Positions 23,662 to 32,367 of a stretch of 42,530 nt of DNA are shown here, piece by piece. This DNA comes from Candidatus Sulfopaludibacter sp. SbA3 (GTDB taxonomy: Bacteria; Acidobacteriota; Vicinamibacteria; Vicinamibacterales; UBA2999), in the NCBI GenBank assembly GCA_945903265.1, contig CAMDNQ010000024.1, forward strand, positions 1 through 42,530. The letters are read 5' to 3'. The notes under the pieces are model-generated. The model was not told the origin of the DNA, searched no databases, and worked only from the letters and a program-made list of their open reading frames with translations. The translations under genes and the position numbers were made by a program. The first letter of the stretch is position 1. Each line of letters starts with the position of its first letter.

Positions 23662-24048
23662 GTGAACGAGAGCATTCGCCTGGACGTCTGGCTCGACATC
23701 GCCTGCCTGTTCAAGACGCGCTCCGAGGCGAAGCGTGCGTGCGAGGGCGGCAAGGTCGAGGTCAATGGCGAGTCCGCCAAGCCGAACCGCCAGCTGCGCG
23801 AAGGCGACCGCGTCCGCATCTCCCGTCCCTTCGGCCGCCACCAGGACGTCGTCGTCCGCATCGTCATCGATCAGCACATTCCCAAGTCGCAGGCGAAGGC
23901 GCTCTACGACGACACCACGCCGAAGCCCTCTGCTGAAGAAGTCGAAATGCGGAAGGTCGAACGCACCTACCGCGGCGCCGCGCGCGCGGCTGGAACGCCG
24001 GATCGCCGCCGCCGGAAAGAACTCCGCCGTTTGAAAGAGGGTATGTAG
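23662..24048 (+). CDS. S4-domain RNA-binding protein (Hsp15/RqcP-like)
   Basis: A 128-residue protein. The N-terminal 65 residues are an S4 RNA-binding domain: RLDVWLDIACLFKTRSEAKRACEGGKVEVNG, then LREGDRV. The C-terminal half is basic with helical, Arg/Lys-rich ends, as in Hsp15, which binds 50S subunits carrying stalled nascent chains. RqcP of Bacillus is shorter, so Hsp15 is the nearer analogue. The GTG start has GAATAT 6 nt upstream. Its TAG stop overlaps the next GTG by one base. Confidence 0.85.
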   Translation: MNESIRLDVWLDIACLFKTRSEAKRACEGGKVEVNGESAKPNRQLREGDRVRISRPFGRHQDVVVRIVIDQHIPKSQAKALYDDTTPKPSAEEVEMRKVERTYRGAARAAGTPDRRRRKELRRLKEGM

Positions 24049-25034
24049 TGCCGCGCAATCAGGAAGTGATTCGGCAGTGGCGGCTGCTTCACGCGCTCGA
24101 ATCGTCACGTCACGGAGCGACGATTACCGCGCTCGCCGACGATCTCGCCGTCACGACCCGAACCATCAGACGCGATCTCGCCGCGCTGCAGGAAGCCGGC
24201 TTCCCTCTTTTCGACGAGCACGATGACGACGGCCGGTCGCGGTGGCGGCTGGAGGGTCAGGTGCTCAAGGGCCTCGAGACCGGCTTCACGCTGCGCGAGC
24301 TCTGCGCGCTCTATCTGAGCCGCAACCTGCTCGAAGCGGTCGCCGGCACTCCATTCCAGCGCGACCTCACGCTCGCCTTCGGCAGACTCGAAAAGCTGCT
24401 CACGCCGCGGATGCGCCAGTTTCTCGATCGTCTGCCTGCGGTCCTGTCGGCGAAGTCGGGTCCGCGCGCGCGCGCCGGTGACCCCGCCGCCGACGTCGTC
24501 GGCCGGCTGCTCGAAGCGACGCTGCACTATCGCGTCGGCACGATGCGGTATCACTCCGTCTCGAGCGGCGGCATCAAGGACTACACGATCCACCCGTACC
24601 GGCTGGCGTTTGCGCAGGGCGGGCTGTATCTGCTGGCGTATGTCCCTGCCTATAAGGCCATCCGCACCTTTGCCGTGGATCGCATCTCGTCCGTGTCGCT
24701 CGAGAAGGAGACGTTCACACCGAAGCAGCCGATCGGCGAGGACGTGTTTGCGAACTCGCTCGGCGTGAACACAGGCCCCGCGGCCAAAGTGGAAATCGAG
24801 TTTGCGGCGCGGGTCGCGCCGTACGTCCGCGCGCGCGTCTGGCACGCCTCACAGCAGCTGCGGGAGGGCGACGAGGACGGTGTGGTGCTGTCGATGAACG
24901 TGTGCCACGACTGGGCGCTCCGGAGCTGGATTCTCAGCTGGGGCCCGTTTGCGCGTGTTGTCGCGCCCCGGGGGCTGGCGAAGGAGGTGGAATCCGACCT
25001 CGAAGCCGCCGCGGGGCGTTATAGTCAGGCCTGA
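24048..25034 (+). CDS. WYL-domain transcriptional regulator (DeoR-type HTH)
   Basis: A 328-residue regulator. Residues 1-60 form a winged HTH (HGATITALADDLAVTTRTIRRDL), residues about 145-225 the WYL domain (YHSVSSGGIKDYTIHPYRL, GLYLLAYVP, FAVDRI), and the C-terminus a WCX-like dimer domain. WYL proteins bind small ligands or nucleic acid and often respond to DNA damage; the ligand here is unknown. The GTG start overlaps the S4-protein stop (TAGTG). Confidence 0.9.
   Translation: MPRNQEVIRQWRLLHALESSRHGATITALADDLAVTTRTIRRDLAALQEAGFPLFDEHDDDGRSRWRLEGQVLKGLETGFTLRELCALYLSRNLLEAVAGTPFQRDLTLAFGRLEKLLTPRMRQFLDRLPAVLSAKSGPRARAGDPAADVVGRLLEATLHYRVGTMRYHSVSSGGIKDYTIHPYRLAFAQGGLYLLAYVPAYKAIRTFAVDRISSVSLEKETFTPKQPIGEDVFANSLGVNTGPAAKVEIEFAARVAPYVRARVWHASQQLREGDEDGVVLSMNVCHDWALRSWILSWGPFARVVAPRGLAKEVESDLEAAAGRYSQA
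25020..25025 (+). promoter_or_regulatory. Candidate leaderless -10 element for the UPF0182 gene
   Basis: TATAGT lies in the last codons of the WYL gene and ends 8 nt before the ATG at 25034. It may give the UPF0182 gene its own leaderless transcript, in addition to translation coupled through the TGATG overlap. Confidence 0.4.
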
Positions 25035-27763
25035 TGCTGACACGACCGCTTCGCCTCTCCGTCTTTGCGGTGCTCGGGCTGCTGTTCTTCGCCGGTCCGT
25101 CCAGTATCCGGTTCTATACCGACTGGCTCTGGTTCGGCGAGCTCGGGTACCAGAGCGTCTTCCTGACGATGCTCCGCGCGCAGGCGACGCTGTTCACGGT
25201 CGCGTTTGTCGTGGCGGCGGCCTGGCTGACCGCCAACCTTCGGGTGGCACTCGGCTCGATCGGCGACGTGCGGCCGGTGTTCACCACGCGCGAGGGGATC
25301 GAGGTGCCGCTGCCCGGGCGCCGCCAGCTTCGCACCATTGCGTCGGGACTCGGCATCGTGCTGGCGATCGTGATTGCGCTGTTCGCGTCGTCGCAGTGGG
25401 AGACGTGGCTCACGTGGCAGAACGCCGTCCCGTTCGGACAGGCGGATCCGATTCTGGGCCGGGACACCGGGTACTACGTCTTCACGCTTCCCTTCCTGCA
25501 GTTCGTGCGCGGGCTGCTCCAGGGGCTCGTCCTGCTCGCCGCGATTGGCGCCGGGCTGCTCTACTTCGTCTCCGGGAGCCTTTCGTCGCGGGTCGGCGCC
25601 GTGGTCTGGATGACGCCTGGCGCGCGCCGGCACCTCGCGCTGCTGGTCGCCGCATTTCTCGTGCTGCTCGCATGGGGCGCGTGGCTCGGGCAGGCGGAGC
25701 GGCTGGTGCAGCCGTCGGTCATCATCTACGGCCCCGGCTACGCCGACGTGAACGGACGCATGCCGGCGTCGCTCGTCCTCGCGGTGGCGGCGCTCATCGG
25801 CGCGATCCTCGCGGTCGTGCATGCGACGACACCGCGCAACTGGCCCATTCCGGCGGCTGTCGGCCTCTATCTCCTGGCCGCTATCGGCGGCGAGGTCTAC
25901 AGCACCCTCCTGCAGCGGTTCGTCGTCAGTCCGAATGAACAGACCGCGGAGTCTCCGTTCATCCAGCACAACATCGATGCGACGCGCCGGGCGTTCGCCC
26001 TCGACAAGGTGGAAGGACAGGAGCTGAGCGGCGATGCCCCCCTGACTCCCGAGGACGTCGGCCGCAACAGACCCACCATCGACAACGTCCGGCTGTGGGA
26101 CCACCAGCCGCTGCTCGACACCTTCGGGCAGCTCCAGGTGATCAGGACCTATTACGACTTCGTGGGCGTCGACAACGACCGCTACCGTCTCGACGGGCAG
26201 CTGCGGCAGATCATGCTGTCGCCGCGCGAGCTCAACACCGCAAACCTGCCCAATCGGACGTGGGTGAACGATCGGCTGACCTTCACGCACGGCTACGGAC
26301 TGACGCTGGGGCCGGTGAACCAGGTGACGGAAGAAGGCCTGCCGGTCCTGTACGTCGGCAATCTTCCGCTCGAGACGATTCCGCAGCTGCCGATCGAAGA
26401 GCCGAGCCTGTACTTCGGCGAGCTGTCGAACGACTATGTGATCGTCCGGACGAGTACGCGCGAGTTCCACTATCCGGCTGGCGAGGGCAATAACTTCACG
26501 CAGTACGACGGCCGCGGCGGCGTGTCGATCGGGAGCCTGTGGCGCCGCCTGCTCTACGCGTTCCGGTTCGGCGCGTACCAGATTCTGCTCAGCAACGAGA
26601 TCAACGATGACAGCCGCATCCTGTACATGCGGAACATCCGCGAGCGCGTGCAGAAGCTCGCGCCCTTCCTCTCGTTCGATCGCGATCCGTACATGGTGGT
26701 GGCCGACGGCCGGCTGTTCTGGATGTACGACGCGTACACGACGAGCAACCGCTACCCGTACTCGACGCCGGCCGGCGGGCTCAACTACATCCGCAACGCC
26801 GTGAAGATCGTGATCGATGCGTACCACGGCGAGACCAAGGTGTACCTGGCCGACCCGAACGATCCGATCGCCGCCACGTACGCAAAGATGTTCCCCGGCT
26901 TCTTCGCGCCGCTCGACGACATGCCGGCGTCGCTCCGCGCGCACGTGCGCTATCCGGAGGACATCTTCGCGATTCAGGCGTCCGTCTTCGCGACGTACCA
27001 CATGACCCAGCCGGCGGTGTTCTACAACCGCGAGGATCAGTGGGAGGTGCCGGTCATCGAGGACACGAGCGAGTCCGGGCCGATGCAGCCGTACTACACG
27101 ATCATGCGCCTGCCGGGAGAATCCGAGCCGGAGTTCATCCAGATGCTGCCGTTCACCCCGCGCAACCGCGACAACCTCGCGGCGTGGCTCGCGGCCCGCA
27201 GCGACGGCGAGCACTACGGCACCCTGCGCGTGTTCCAGTTTCCCAAGCAGAAGGTGATCTTCGGTCCGCGTCAGGTCGTGGCGCGCATCGCCCAGGACCA
27301 GACCATCTCGCCGCAGGTCACGCTCTGGAATCAGCAGGGATCGCAGGTCATCTGGGGCACGCTGATGGTGATTCCGATCGAGGAGTCGCTGATCTACGTT
27401 CGGCCTCTCTACCTGCGCGCAGCCGGCGGACGGATTCCTGAACTGACGCGCGTCATCGTCGCCTACCAGAACCAGATTGTGATGGAGCCGACGCTCGAAG
27501 GGGCGCTCGCCCGTTTGTTCGGCGCAGGCGCGGCCGGCGACGGGACCAGCGCGGGCCCTGGCCGGAGTCCCGCCATTTCGGGGTCGGAGCCTGCGGCGTC
27601 AGCCCCTGCGCAGCCGGCGAACCAGTCGGCGGAGGCGCTCACGACCCGGGCGCGCGGCCACTATGACAGGGCCATCGAAGCGCAGCGCAGCGGCGACTGG
27701 GCGAAGTACGGCGAGGAGCTCAGGCTGCTGGGTGAGGTGCTGTCGCAGATGAGGGCGCAGTAG
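25034..27763 (+). CDS. UPF0182 family large membrane protein
   Basis: A 909-residue protein of the UPF0182 (COG1615) family, whose function is unknown. The first 300 residues hold about seven membrane helices, beginning with FYTDWLWFGELGYQSVF, the typical family opening. The remaining 600 residues are a large extracytoplasmic domain with family blocks such as NNFTQYDGRGGVSIGSLWRR, FLSFDRDPYMV and YATYHMTQPAVFYNREDQW-like segments. The last 100 residues are a Gly/Ala/Pro linker and a helix RGHYDRAIEAQRSGDWAKYGEEL, also family-typical. Overlaps the WYL stop by one base. Confidence 0.92.
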   Translation: MLTRPLRLSVFAVLGLLFFAGPSSIRFYTDWLWFGELGYQSVFLTMLRAQATLFTVAFVVAAAWLTANLRVALGSIGDVRPVFTTREGIEVPLPGRRQLRTIASGLGIVLAIVIALFASSQWETWLTWQNAVPFGQADPILGRDTGYYVFTLPFLQFVRGLLQGLVLLAAIGAGLLYFVSGSLSSRVGAVVWMTPGARRHLALLVAAFLVLLAWGAWLGQAERLVQPSVIIYGPGYADVNGRMPASLVLAVAALIGAILAVVHATTPRNWPIPAAVGLYLLAAIGGEVYSTLLQRFVVSPNEQTAESPFIQHNIDATRRAFALDKVEGQELSGDAPLTPEDVGRNRPTIDNVRLWDHQPLLDTFGQLQVIRTYYDFVGVDNDRYRLDGQLRQIMLSPRELNTANLPNRTWVNDRLTFTHGYGLTLGPVNQVTEEGLPVLYVGNLPLETIPQLPIEEPSLYFGELSNDYVIVRTSTREFHYPAGEGNNFTQYDGRGGVSIGSLWRRLLYAFRFGAYQILLSNEINDDSRILYMRNIRERVQKLAPFLSFDRDPYMVVADGRLFWMYDAYTTSNRYPYSTPAGGLNYIRNAVKIVIDAYHGETKVYLADPNDPIAATYAKMFPGFFAPLDDMPASLRAHVRYPEDIFAIQASVFATYHMTQPAVFYNREDQWEVPVIEDTSESGPMQPYYTIMRLPGESEPEFIQMLPFTPRNRDNLAAWLAARSDGEHYGTLRVFQFPKQKVIFGPRQVVARIAQDQTISPQVTLWNQQGSQVIWGTLMVIPIEESLIYVRPLYLRAAGGRIPELTRVIVAYQNQIVMEPTLEGALARLFGAGAAGDGTSAGPGRSPAISGSEPAASAPAQPANQSAEALTTRARGHYDRAIEAQRSGDWAKYGEELRLLGEVLSQMRAQ

Positions 27764-27786
27764 ATTTCCGGGTACGACCGGGCAGC

Positions 27787-28569
27787 GTGCGACTCAAACT
27801 CACGATCGAATACGCGGGGACCCGTTACAGCGGCTGGCAGATTCAGAAGAACGCGCGAACCGTCCAGGGCGAAATCGAACGAGCCTTGCGGGAGGGCGCC
27901 GGTGCCACGCGTTTCGAGCTGTACGGTTCCGGCCGGACTGACGCCGGCGTCCACGCGATTGCGCAGGTAGCCCATCTGGATCTGGACACGACGCTTCCGG
28001 CGGAGCTGCTTCGCCGCCGCATCAACGACGGGCTGCCGTCGGACATCAACATTCTCAAGATCACTCCCGTGCGCCACAAGTTTCACGCCCGTCACGACGC
28101 GGTCGCACGGAGCTATCTGTACCAGATTGCCCGCCGCCGGACGGCGTTCGGCAAGGCGCTCGTCTGGTGGGTCAAGGACGACCTCGACGCCGGCGCGATG
28201 CGGACCGCCGCGCGGCATTTTGTCGGCCTGCATGACTTCCGGTCCTTCTCGGATGACAACCCGGACGAGAAGTCGACGCAGGTGCTCCTCGAACGCTTCG
28301 ACGTGCACGAGCGCGGGGACGCGCTGCTCGTACATATCGAGGGCTCGCACTTCCTGTGGAAGATGGTGCGGAGACTCGTGGGTGTACTTGTGGAGATCGG
28401 ACGCGGAGGGATGACGGAGCGTGACGCGGCAGCCATGCTCGTGGAGCCGTCCCGGCTGCCGGCGCGCCTGACGGCGCCGGCGTCCGGCCTATTCCTGCAC
28501 CGCGTGTACTACCCGGACGAGCCGCGCACGGAATCGCTCGAGACGGTGATGGCGCTGCCCCGCTACTAG
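27787..28569 (+). CDS. truA: tRNA pseudouridine(38-40) synthase TruA
   Basis: A 260-residue pseudouridine synthase acting on the anticodon stem-loop. The catalytic Asp is D52 in GSGRTDAGVHA, with the N-terminal EYAGTRYSGWQ and the late FLWKMVRRLVGVL blocks in normal order. It uses a GTG start, since the conserved RLKLTIEYAG follows directly. Length is normal. The TAG stop lies in a 15-bp tandem duplication shared with the convergent gene. Confidence 0.96.
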   Translation: MRLKLTIEYAGTRYSGWQIQKNARTVQGEIERALREGAGATRFELYGSGRTDAGVHAIAQVAHLDLDTTLPAELLRRRINDGLPSDINILKITPVRHKFHARHDAVARSYLYQIARRRTAFGKALVWWVKDDLDAGAMRTAARHFVGLHDFRSFSDDNPDEKSTQVLLERFDVHERGDALLVHIEGSHFLWKMVRRLVGVLVEIGRGGMTERDAAAMLVEPSRLPARLTAPASGLFLHRVYYPDEPRTESLETVMALPRY

Positions 28570-28593
28570 CTATTCGCGTACTAGCTATTCGCG
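28564..28593. repeat. Perfect 15-bp tandem duplication over two convergent stop codons
   Basis: The unit TACTAGCTATTCGCG occurs twice in a row (28564-28578, 28579-28593). Each copy contains a TAG in the truA frame and a TAG for the opposite strand. truA stops in the first copy (28567-28569), the convergent gene in the second (28585-28587). Confidence 0.85.
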
Positions 28594-29358
28594 CGCCCGG
28601 TAGGGAGCGAAACGGCCGGCCGCCGTCGGAAGGTAGATCACCGGCTCGTCCGCGTCCCCGCGTCTGAAGACGGGAAGCCCGGCGTACTCGCCTACGCGCT
28701 CGAAATTGCCAATCGCGCTCACCGAGGTTCCCGCACTTACCCACTGCATGTCGAGAAAACGGATCCAGATGCCATCGTTCCCCTGGGGACGACGAAGGGT
28801 GACGAGAGGCGCTGCCGCCCTCGGTGTGGGCAGAAATCCTGTCGTCCCGACCACTTCACGCGGCCCCGTGACGGCCGCCGCCGGAGTAGCCGGCGTATAG
28901 ACGCTGATCGCGCCAACCGGGACCGGCAATCCGGTCGGGGCGGAGGGCGCTGTGGCGATGACGGCCGTATCGGGACGCAATGCTGTTGGAAATGCCGGTG
29001 CGCGGCTGCCTGACGTTCCGGCGAGCTCGCCGCGCCGCGGCCGTTCGTACGGCTGCAGCATGCCGCGGCTGATCGGCACCAGGATCACGCTGAACGGCTC
29101 GACGGTCGTGTCCGCGTACAGGGGGACACCGTTGTAGTGTCCGGTCCGCACCATGGTGTTGCCGTTGAAAAAGACGGTCGCGCCGGCGCGATAGTAGAGC
29201 TCTCCGGCAAATTGCACTGGCTCGCCGAGGATGTACCACGAGTCGTTGGCCGCGGTGACAAGCGGCGGATCTGTGGGTCGTGTCTGAATCTGAGCGGCAG
29301 CGGTCGCGCTCCACAGGACGGTTGTGAGCACAGCTGCGAGCACAGCGGTAATGCGCAT
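28585..29358 (-). CDS. Secreted protein with internal duplication, unknown function
   Basis: A 257-residue exported protein with a signal peptide (cleavage near ATAAAQ, about residue 23). The N-terminal half (about 40-105) and the C-terminal half (about 195-257) share a pattern: small-residue turn, GxYxGxPxxx, EPxxxxLP, then Gly and PYxR, suggesting an old tandem duplication separated by a Pro/Ala/Thr-rich linker. No known family is recognised. ATG 29358 has a GGAGGAG Shine-Dalgarno. It diverges from the gene at 29512 with a 153-bp gap in which I see no other element. Confidence 0.7.
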   Translation of the reverse strand: MRITAVLAAVLTTVLWSATAAAQIQTRPTDPPLVTAANDSWYILGEPVQFAGELYYRAGATVFFNGNTMVRTGHYNGVPLYADTTVEPFSVILVPISRGMLQPYERPRRGELAGTSGSRAPAFPTALRPDTAVIATAPSAPTGLPVPVGAISVYTPATPAAAVTGPREVVGTTGFLPTPRAAAPLVTLRRPQGNDGIWIRFLDMQWVSAGTSVSAIGNFERVGEYAGLPVFRRGDADEPVIYLPTAAGRFAPYRARE

Positions 29359-29511
29359 AGCTCCTCCACCGCCATCGTGCGCACACTGCGTGCCAGCCAC
29401 GGCCCGGCTTATCCCGCACCTCTTTACGACCCGATCATCCGAGGGGTAAGATCCGCCAGACCAATTCGTCTGAAATCCACATTTACTCATTACACGCGGA
29501 GAAACACGCCT

Positions 29512-30180
29512 ATGAAATACACGAAGCTGATTCTGGCCGTTCTGGCGCTCATCGTTACGGCAGGTGCGTACGTCGCGATCGCGCAGCAGAAACCTCAACC
29601 GATGACGTTCTTCGTAACGAGCGCGGGCAAGGGCGACGGCGCCAATTACGGCGGGCTCGCCGGAGCGGATGCGCACTGCCAGGCGCTGGCGAAGGAGGCG
29701 GGACGCGGCGACGTGAAGTGGGTCGCGTACCTGAGCACCCAGGGGGCGGGTGCGGTCAACGCACGCGATCGCATCGGCGCCGGACCGTGGGTCAACGCAC
29801 GCGGGCAGCAGGTTGCGGCCAACGCGGCCGACCTGCACGGCGACACGCTCGAGGCGGCACGGCTTGGAAACCGGATCCACAAGACGTCAGCGCTGACCGA
29901 AAAGGGCACGCCGGCGAACGGCGTCGGCGACATGCCGAACCAGCACGACATCCTCACCGGATCGACGCCGGACGGCCGCGCGTACACGGACGCGATGGAT
30001 CACACCTGCAATAACTACACAAGCAACGCGATGGGATCCGTGCAGCTCGGACATCACGACCGTCTCGGCGGACCGAACGCGTCGTGGAACTCGGTGCATG
30101 CGAGCAAGGGCTGCAGCCAGGCGAACCTCGTGTCGACTGGCGGCGCCGGACTGCTCTACTGCTTCGCGCCCGGTAACTAG
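29512..30180 (+). CDS. Secreted lectin/endostatin-like domain protein
   Basis: A 222-residue exported protein with an N-terminal signal (hydrophobic LILAVLALIVTAGAYVAIA). The mature part begins FFVTSAGKGDGANYGGLAGADAHCQ, a pattern seen in bacterial secreted proteins with a C-type-lectin or endostatin-like fold. It has four cysteines (in AHCQ, HTCNN, KGCS and LYCF), likely paired in the oxidising periplasm. No catalytic motif is seen. ATG 29512 has GGAGA upstream. The fold assignment is from memory of similar proteins and is tentative. Confidence 0.65.
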   Translation: MKYTKLILAVLALIVTAGAYVAIAQQKPQPMTFFVTSAGKGDGANYGGLAGADAHCQALAKEAGRGDVKWVAYLSTQGAGAVNARDRIGAGPWVNARGQQVAANAADLHGDTLEAARLGNRIHKTSALTEKGTPANGVGDMPNQHDILTGSTPDGRAYTDAMDHTCNNYTSNAMGSVQLGHHDRLGGPNASWNSVHASKGCSQANLVSTGGAGLLYCFAPGN

Positions 30181-30192
30181 ACCCTGACGACG

Positions 30193-30258
30193 ACAACTCC
30201 CGACTTCCAATCTTTAACTCCCCAAGTGGGCGTTTAAGACGGTGGAGTTGGGAGTTGT
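30193..30258. repeat. Inverted repeat after the lectin-like gene, possible terminator
   Basis: ACAACTCCC (30193-30201) pairs with GGGAGTTGT (30250-30258), and the pairing continues imperfectly inward (GACTTCCA with TGGAGT). It lies between the convergent ends of two genes, 12 nt after one stop and 20 nt from the other. No T-tract is present. Confidence 0.5.
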
Positions 30259-30278
30259 TGCGTACAGTGCCGGGGCGC

Positions 30279-31586
30279 TTACAGCAGTGTCCTGACCGCC
30301 GCGATGAATCGATCGATCTCCTCGATCGACGTATAGATGCTCGGGGTTACCCGGACCCCGCTGTAGTCGAGAACCGGCCCCGGGAGCCCCTGATTGACCG
30401 CCGCGCTCACCACGATCCCGTGCTTCTCGAGCAGCATCGGGACAACGGTCGCAGCATTGACGCCCTGAATCGCAAAGGACGCGAGTCCCCAGGTCTCGTT
30501 CGGCTCGAGACTCGAGAGAATTCGCACCTGCGGGCGGCTGCGCAGTCCGTTTATCCACCGCATGGTGAGGTAACGCAGCCGTGCGGCCTTCCGCTCGCCT
30601 CCGACAGCCCGGTGAAATGTCAGCGCCTCCGCGATCGCCGCACGGGCAGCGGTGGGATGCGTGCCGATCTCCTCGAACTTCCGGACGTCGCCCCGCATGG
30701 AGTCGGGCGCGGCATAGAGCGGCCACACGCGCTCGATCATGTCCCGGCGGACGTACAGGAACCCCGTTCCCTTCGGCGCCATCAGCCATTTGTGGAGGCT
30801 GGTGCCGTACAGGTCGCACTCCAGATCGCGGAGCTGAAACGGCAGGTGCGCCACCGCCTGCGCGCCGTCCACGATCGAGACGATCCCCCGCGCGCGTGCG
30901 AGACGACTCAGCTCGCGAACGGGAAACAACTGCCCCGTCGTGTTCGTGATGTGACAGAAGTGCATCACGCGCGTGCGCGGCGTGATCGCGCTCTCGAACC
31001 GCTGAAGCAGATCTGCCGCTGTCGTGGGTACCGGAAACTGCACGCGCTTGATAACGATGCCCTCCCGGCGCGCGCGTTGATCCCACAGCCAGAGCATCCG
31101 CGGGTAGTCCTGGTCGGTGGTAATGACCTCATCGCCGGGCCGCAGATCGAGACCCAGCTGCGCGATGTGAAGGGACTCGGTCGCGTTGCGCGTCAGCGCG
31201 AGCTCCGCGGGATCGCATCCGAATTCAGTGGCGAGCTCGCGGCGCACCTCTTCGACTCGTGCCTGGAGCGTCAGGTAGTGCATCGGCAAGCGGTTCGAGT
31301 CGTCAAGATGCCGCTTGAACGCCTCGTGCACCGTCTGCGGGCTGGGCGGGGTGTTGCCGTTATTGAGGTTGATGAGCGACGGGTCGAGCGTGAAGGCCTG
31401 GCGCACTTCGCGCCAGTAGGGCTCGATGACCGCCACTTCCTCAGCCGACTGCGGTCCACCCTGGGCCTCTGCGGCCGCCAATGCGTCGAGGCTCGACAAC
31501 GCGGCGGTGGCCACCGTCGCGCCCGCCGCCGATGTGCGCAGGAATTCCCGCCGGCTCACGAGGGATTGATGTGTTCGATCGGTCAC
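30279..31586 (-). CDS. Tat-exported class V aminotransferase-fold enzyme (isopenicillin N epimerase-like)
   Basis: A 435-residue PLP-dependent fold-type I protein. It starts with a twin-arginine signal, SRREFLRTSAAGA (11-23), so a folded, PLP-loaded protein should be exported. The cofactor Asp is D240 in SIVDGAQA and the Schiff-base Lys is K266 in SLHKWLMAPKG, both typical of the isopenicillin N epimerase/cysteine desulfurase-like group. NATESLHI (134-141) binds the PLP phosphate. Substrate unknown. I chose the GTG at 31586 because it starts just before the Tat signal; an ATG further upstream would overlap the divergent gene. Confidence 0.85.
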   Translation of the reverse strand: MTDRTHQSLVSRREFLRTSAAGATVATAALSSLDALAAAEAQGGPQSAEEVAVIEPYWREVRQAFTLDPSLINLNNGNTPPSPQTVHEAFKRHLDDSNRLPMHYLTLQARVEEVRRELATEFGCDPAELALTRNATESLHIAQLGLDLRPGDEVITTDQDYPRMLWLWDQRARREGIVIKRVQFPVPTTAADLLQRFESAITPRTRVMHFCHITNTTGQLFPVRELSRLARARGIVSIVDGAQAVAHLPFQLRDLECDLYGTSLHKWLMAPKGTGFLYVRRDMIERVWPLYAAPDSMRGDVRKFEEIGTHPTAARAAIAEALTFHRAVGGERKAARLRYLTMRWINGLRSRPQVRILSSLEPNETWGLASFAIQGVNAATVVPMLLEKHGIVVSAAVNQGLPGPVLDYSGVRVTPSIYTSIEEIDRFIAAVRTLL

Positions 31587-31591
31587 ACGGG

Positions 31592-31598
31592 ATAGTAT
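31592..31598. promoter_or_regulatory. Symmetric divergent -10 element (Tat enzyme / tandem-domain gene)
   Basis: The 7-bp ATAGTAT reads TAGTAT on the plus strand (31593-31598), 7 nt before ATG 31606, and TACTAT on the minus strand (31597-31592), 5 nt before GTG 31586. Only 19 bp separate the genes. No -35 was found at normal spacing. Confidence 0.5.
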
Positions 31599-31605
31599 TC
31601 CACCG

Positions 31606-32367
31606 ATGAGCTTCTGGCCGAACTCGATTACCGTCGCAACGATCCTCATGGTCGCGTCCGCGGCATCGGCCCAGACCAGGGTGAACGCGATTTCGGGTGA
31701 CCCGTCGTCGGCGACGCATTGCGTGTCGGGGAATTCGGCGAACGTACATGGTCTTGGATGGGTCGACGCCGGCACCAACTACACAGTGACCTTCGAGACC
31801 GGCATTCCCATTCACACAGCCGTTGGCCGCGTGGCTCTAGCTGAGCGATCAAACAGCACCTCTTACGGAACGCCGGACATTGCCCGCAGCGCTGCGACGG
31901 CCGGAACGATGGCGCTCTTCGTGGGTGGCGGCGGCCAGTCCGGCTGCTACCGCTACAAGGTGGCCATCAGTGCCGGGGCCGCCGCAACCGCTCCATCAGA
32001 TATTCGGACACCGAGTGTCGTCGTCCAGGCTGTGCCAGTCGCTTCCGCGCAGACGATCTCGGGTGCGGCATCGAGCGCCACGCACTGCACGACGACCGCT
32101 GCGGCCGCCAACGTCCACGACCTTGGCCGCGTCGAACAGGGCAATCGAATCAGCCTGACGTTTGCCGCCAACTTCGACGCCGTCGCAGGAGCGCATATCG
32201 TCAACCTGCCGACCCAGCAGAGCGTCGGGTATACCGATGACAACTCCGGCGGCGGGACGGACCCGGCACTGACCATCACCGCTCCGCATACCGGCTCGCT
32301 CGCCTTGCACGTCGGCGGCGTTGGCGGTGCCTTCGGCTGCTACCGGTACAAGGTGGAAATCCGATGA
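31606..32367 (+). CDS. Secreted protein with two copies of an unrecognised two-Cys domain
   Basis: A 253-residue exported protein: signal peptide 1-22 (ASAQ), then two copies of a domain of about 100 residues. Copy 1 (25-122) and copy 2 (148-253) share SGxxSSATHC, ANVHxLG, a TF strand, TxGxxAL-V-GG and the ending GCYRYKV. Each has one Cys near its start (C39, C161) and one near its end (C114, C245), suggesting a disulfide per domain. I do not recognise the family. The downstream gene is a paralogue with the same two-domain order, and the two overlap by ATGA. Expression is probably from the symmetric promoter just upstream. Confidence 0.7.
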   Translation: MSFWPNSITVATILMVASAASAQTRVNAISGDPSSATHCVSGNSANVHGLGWVDAGTNYTVTFETGIPIHTAVGRVALAERSNSTSYGTPDIARSAATAGTMALFVGGGGQSGCYRYKVAISAGAAATAPSDIRTPSVVVQAVPVASAQTISGAASSATHCTTTAAAANVHDLGRVEQGNRISLTFAANFDAVAGAHIVNLPTQQSVGYTDDNSGGGTDPALTITAPHTGSLALHVGGVGGAFGCYRYKVEIR

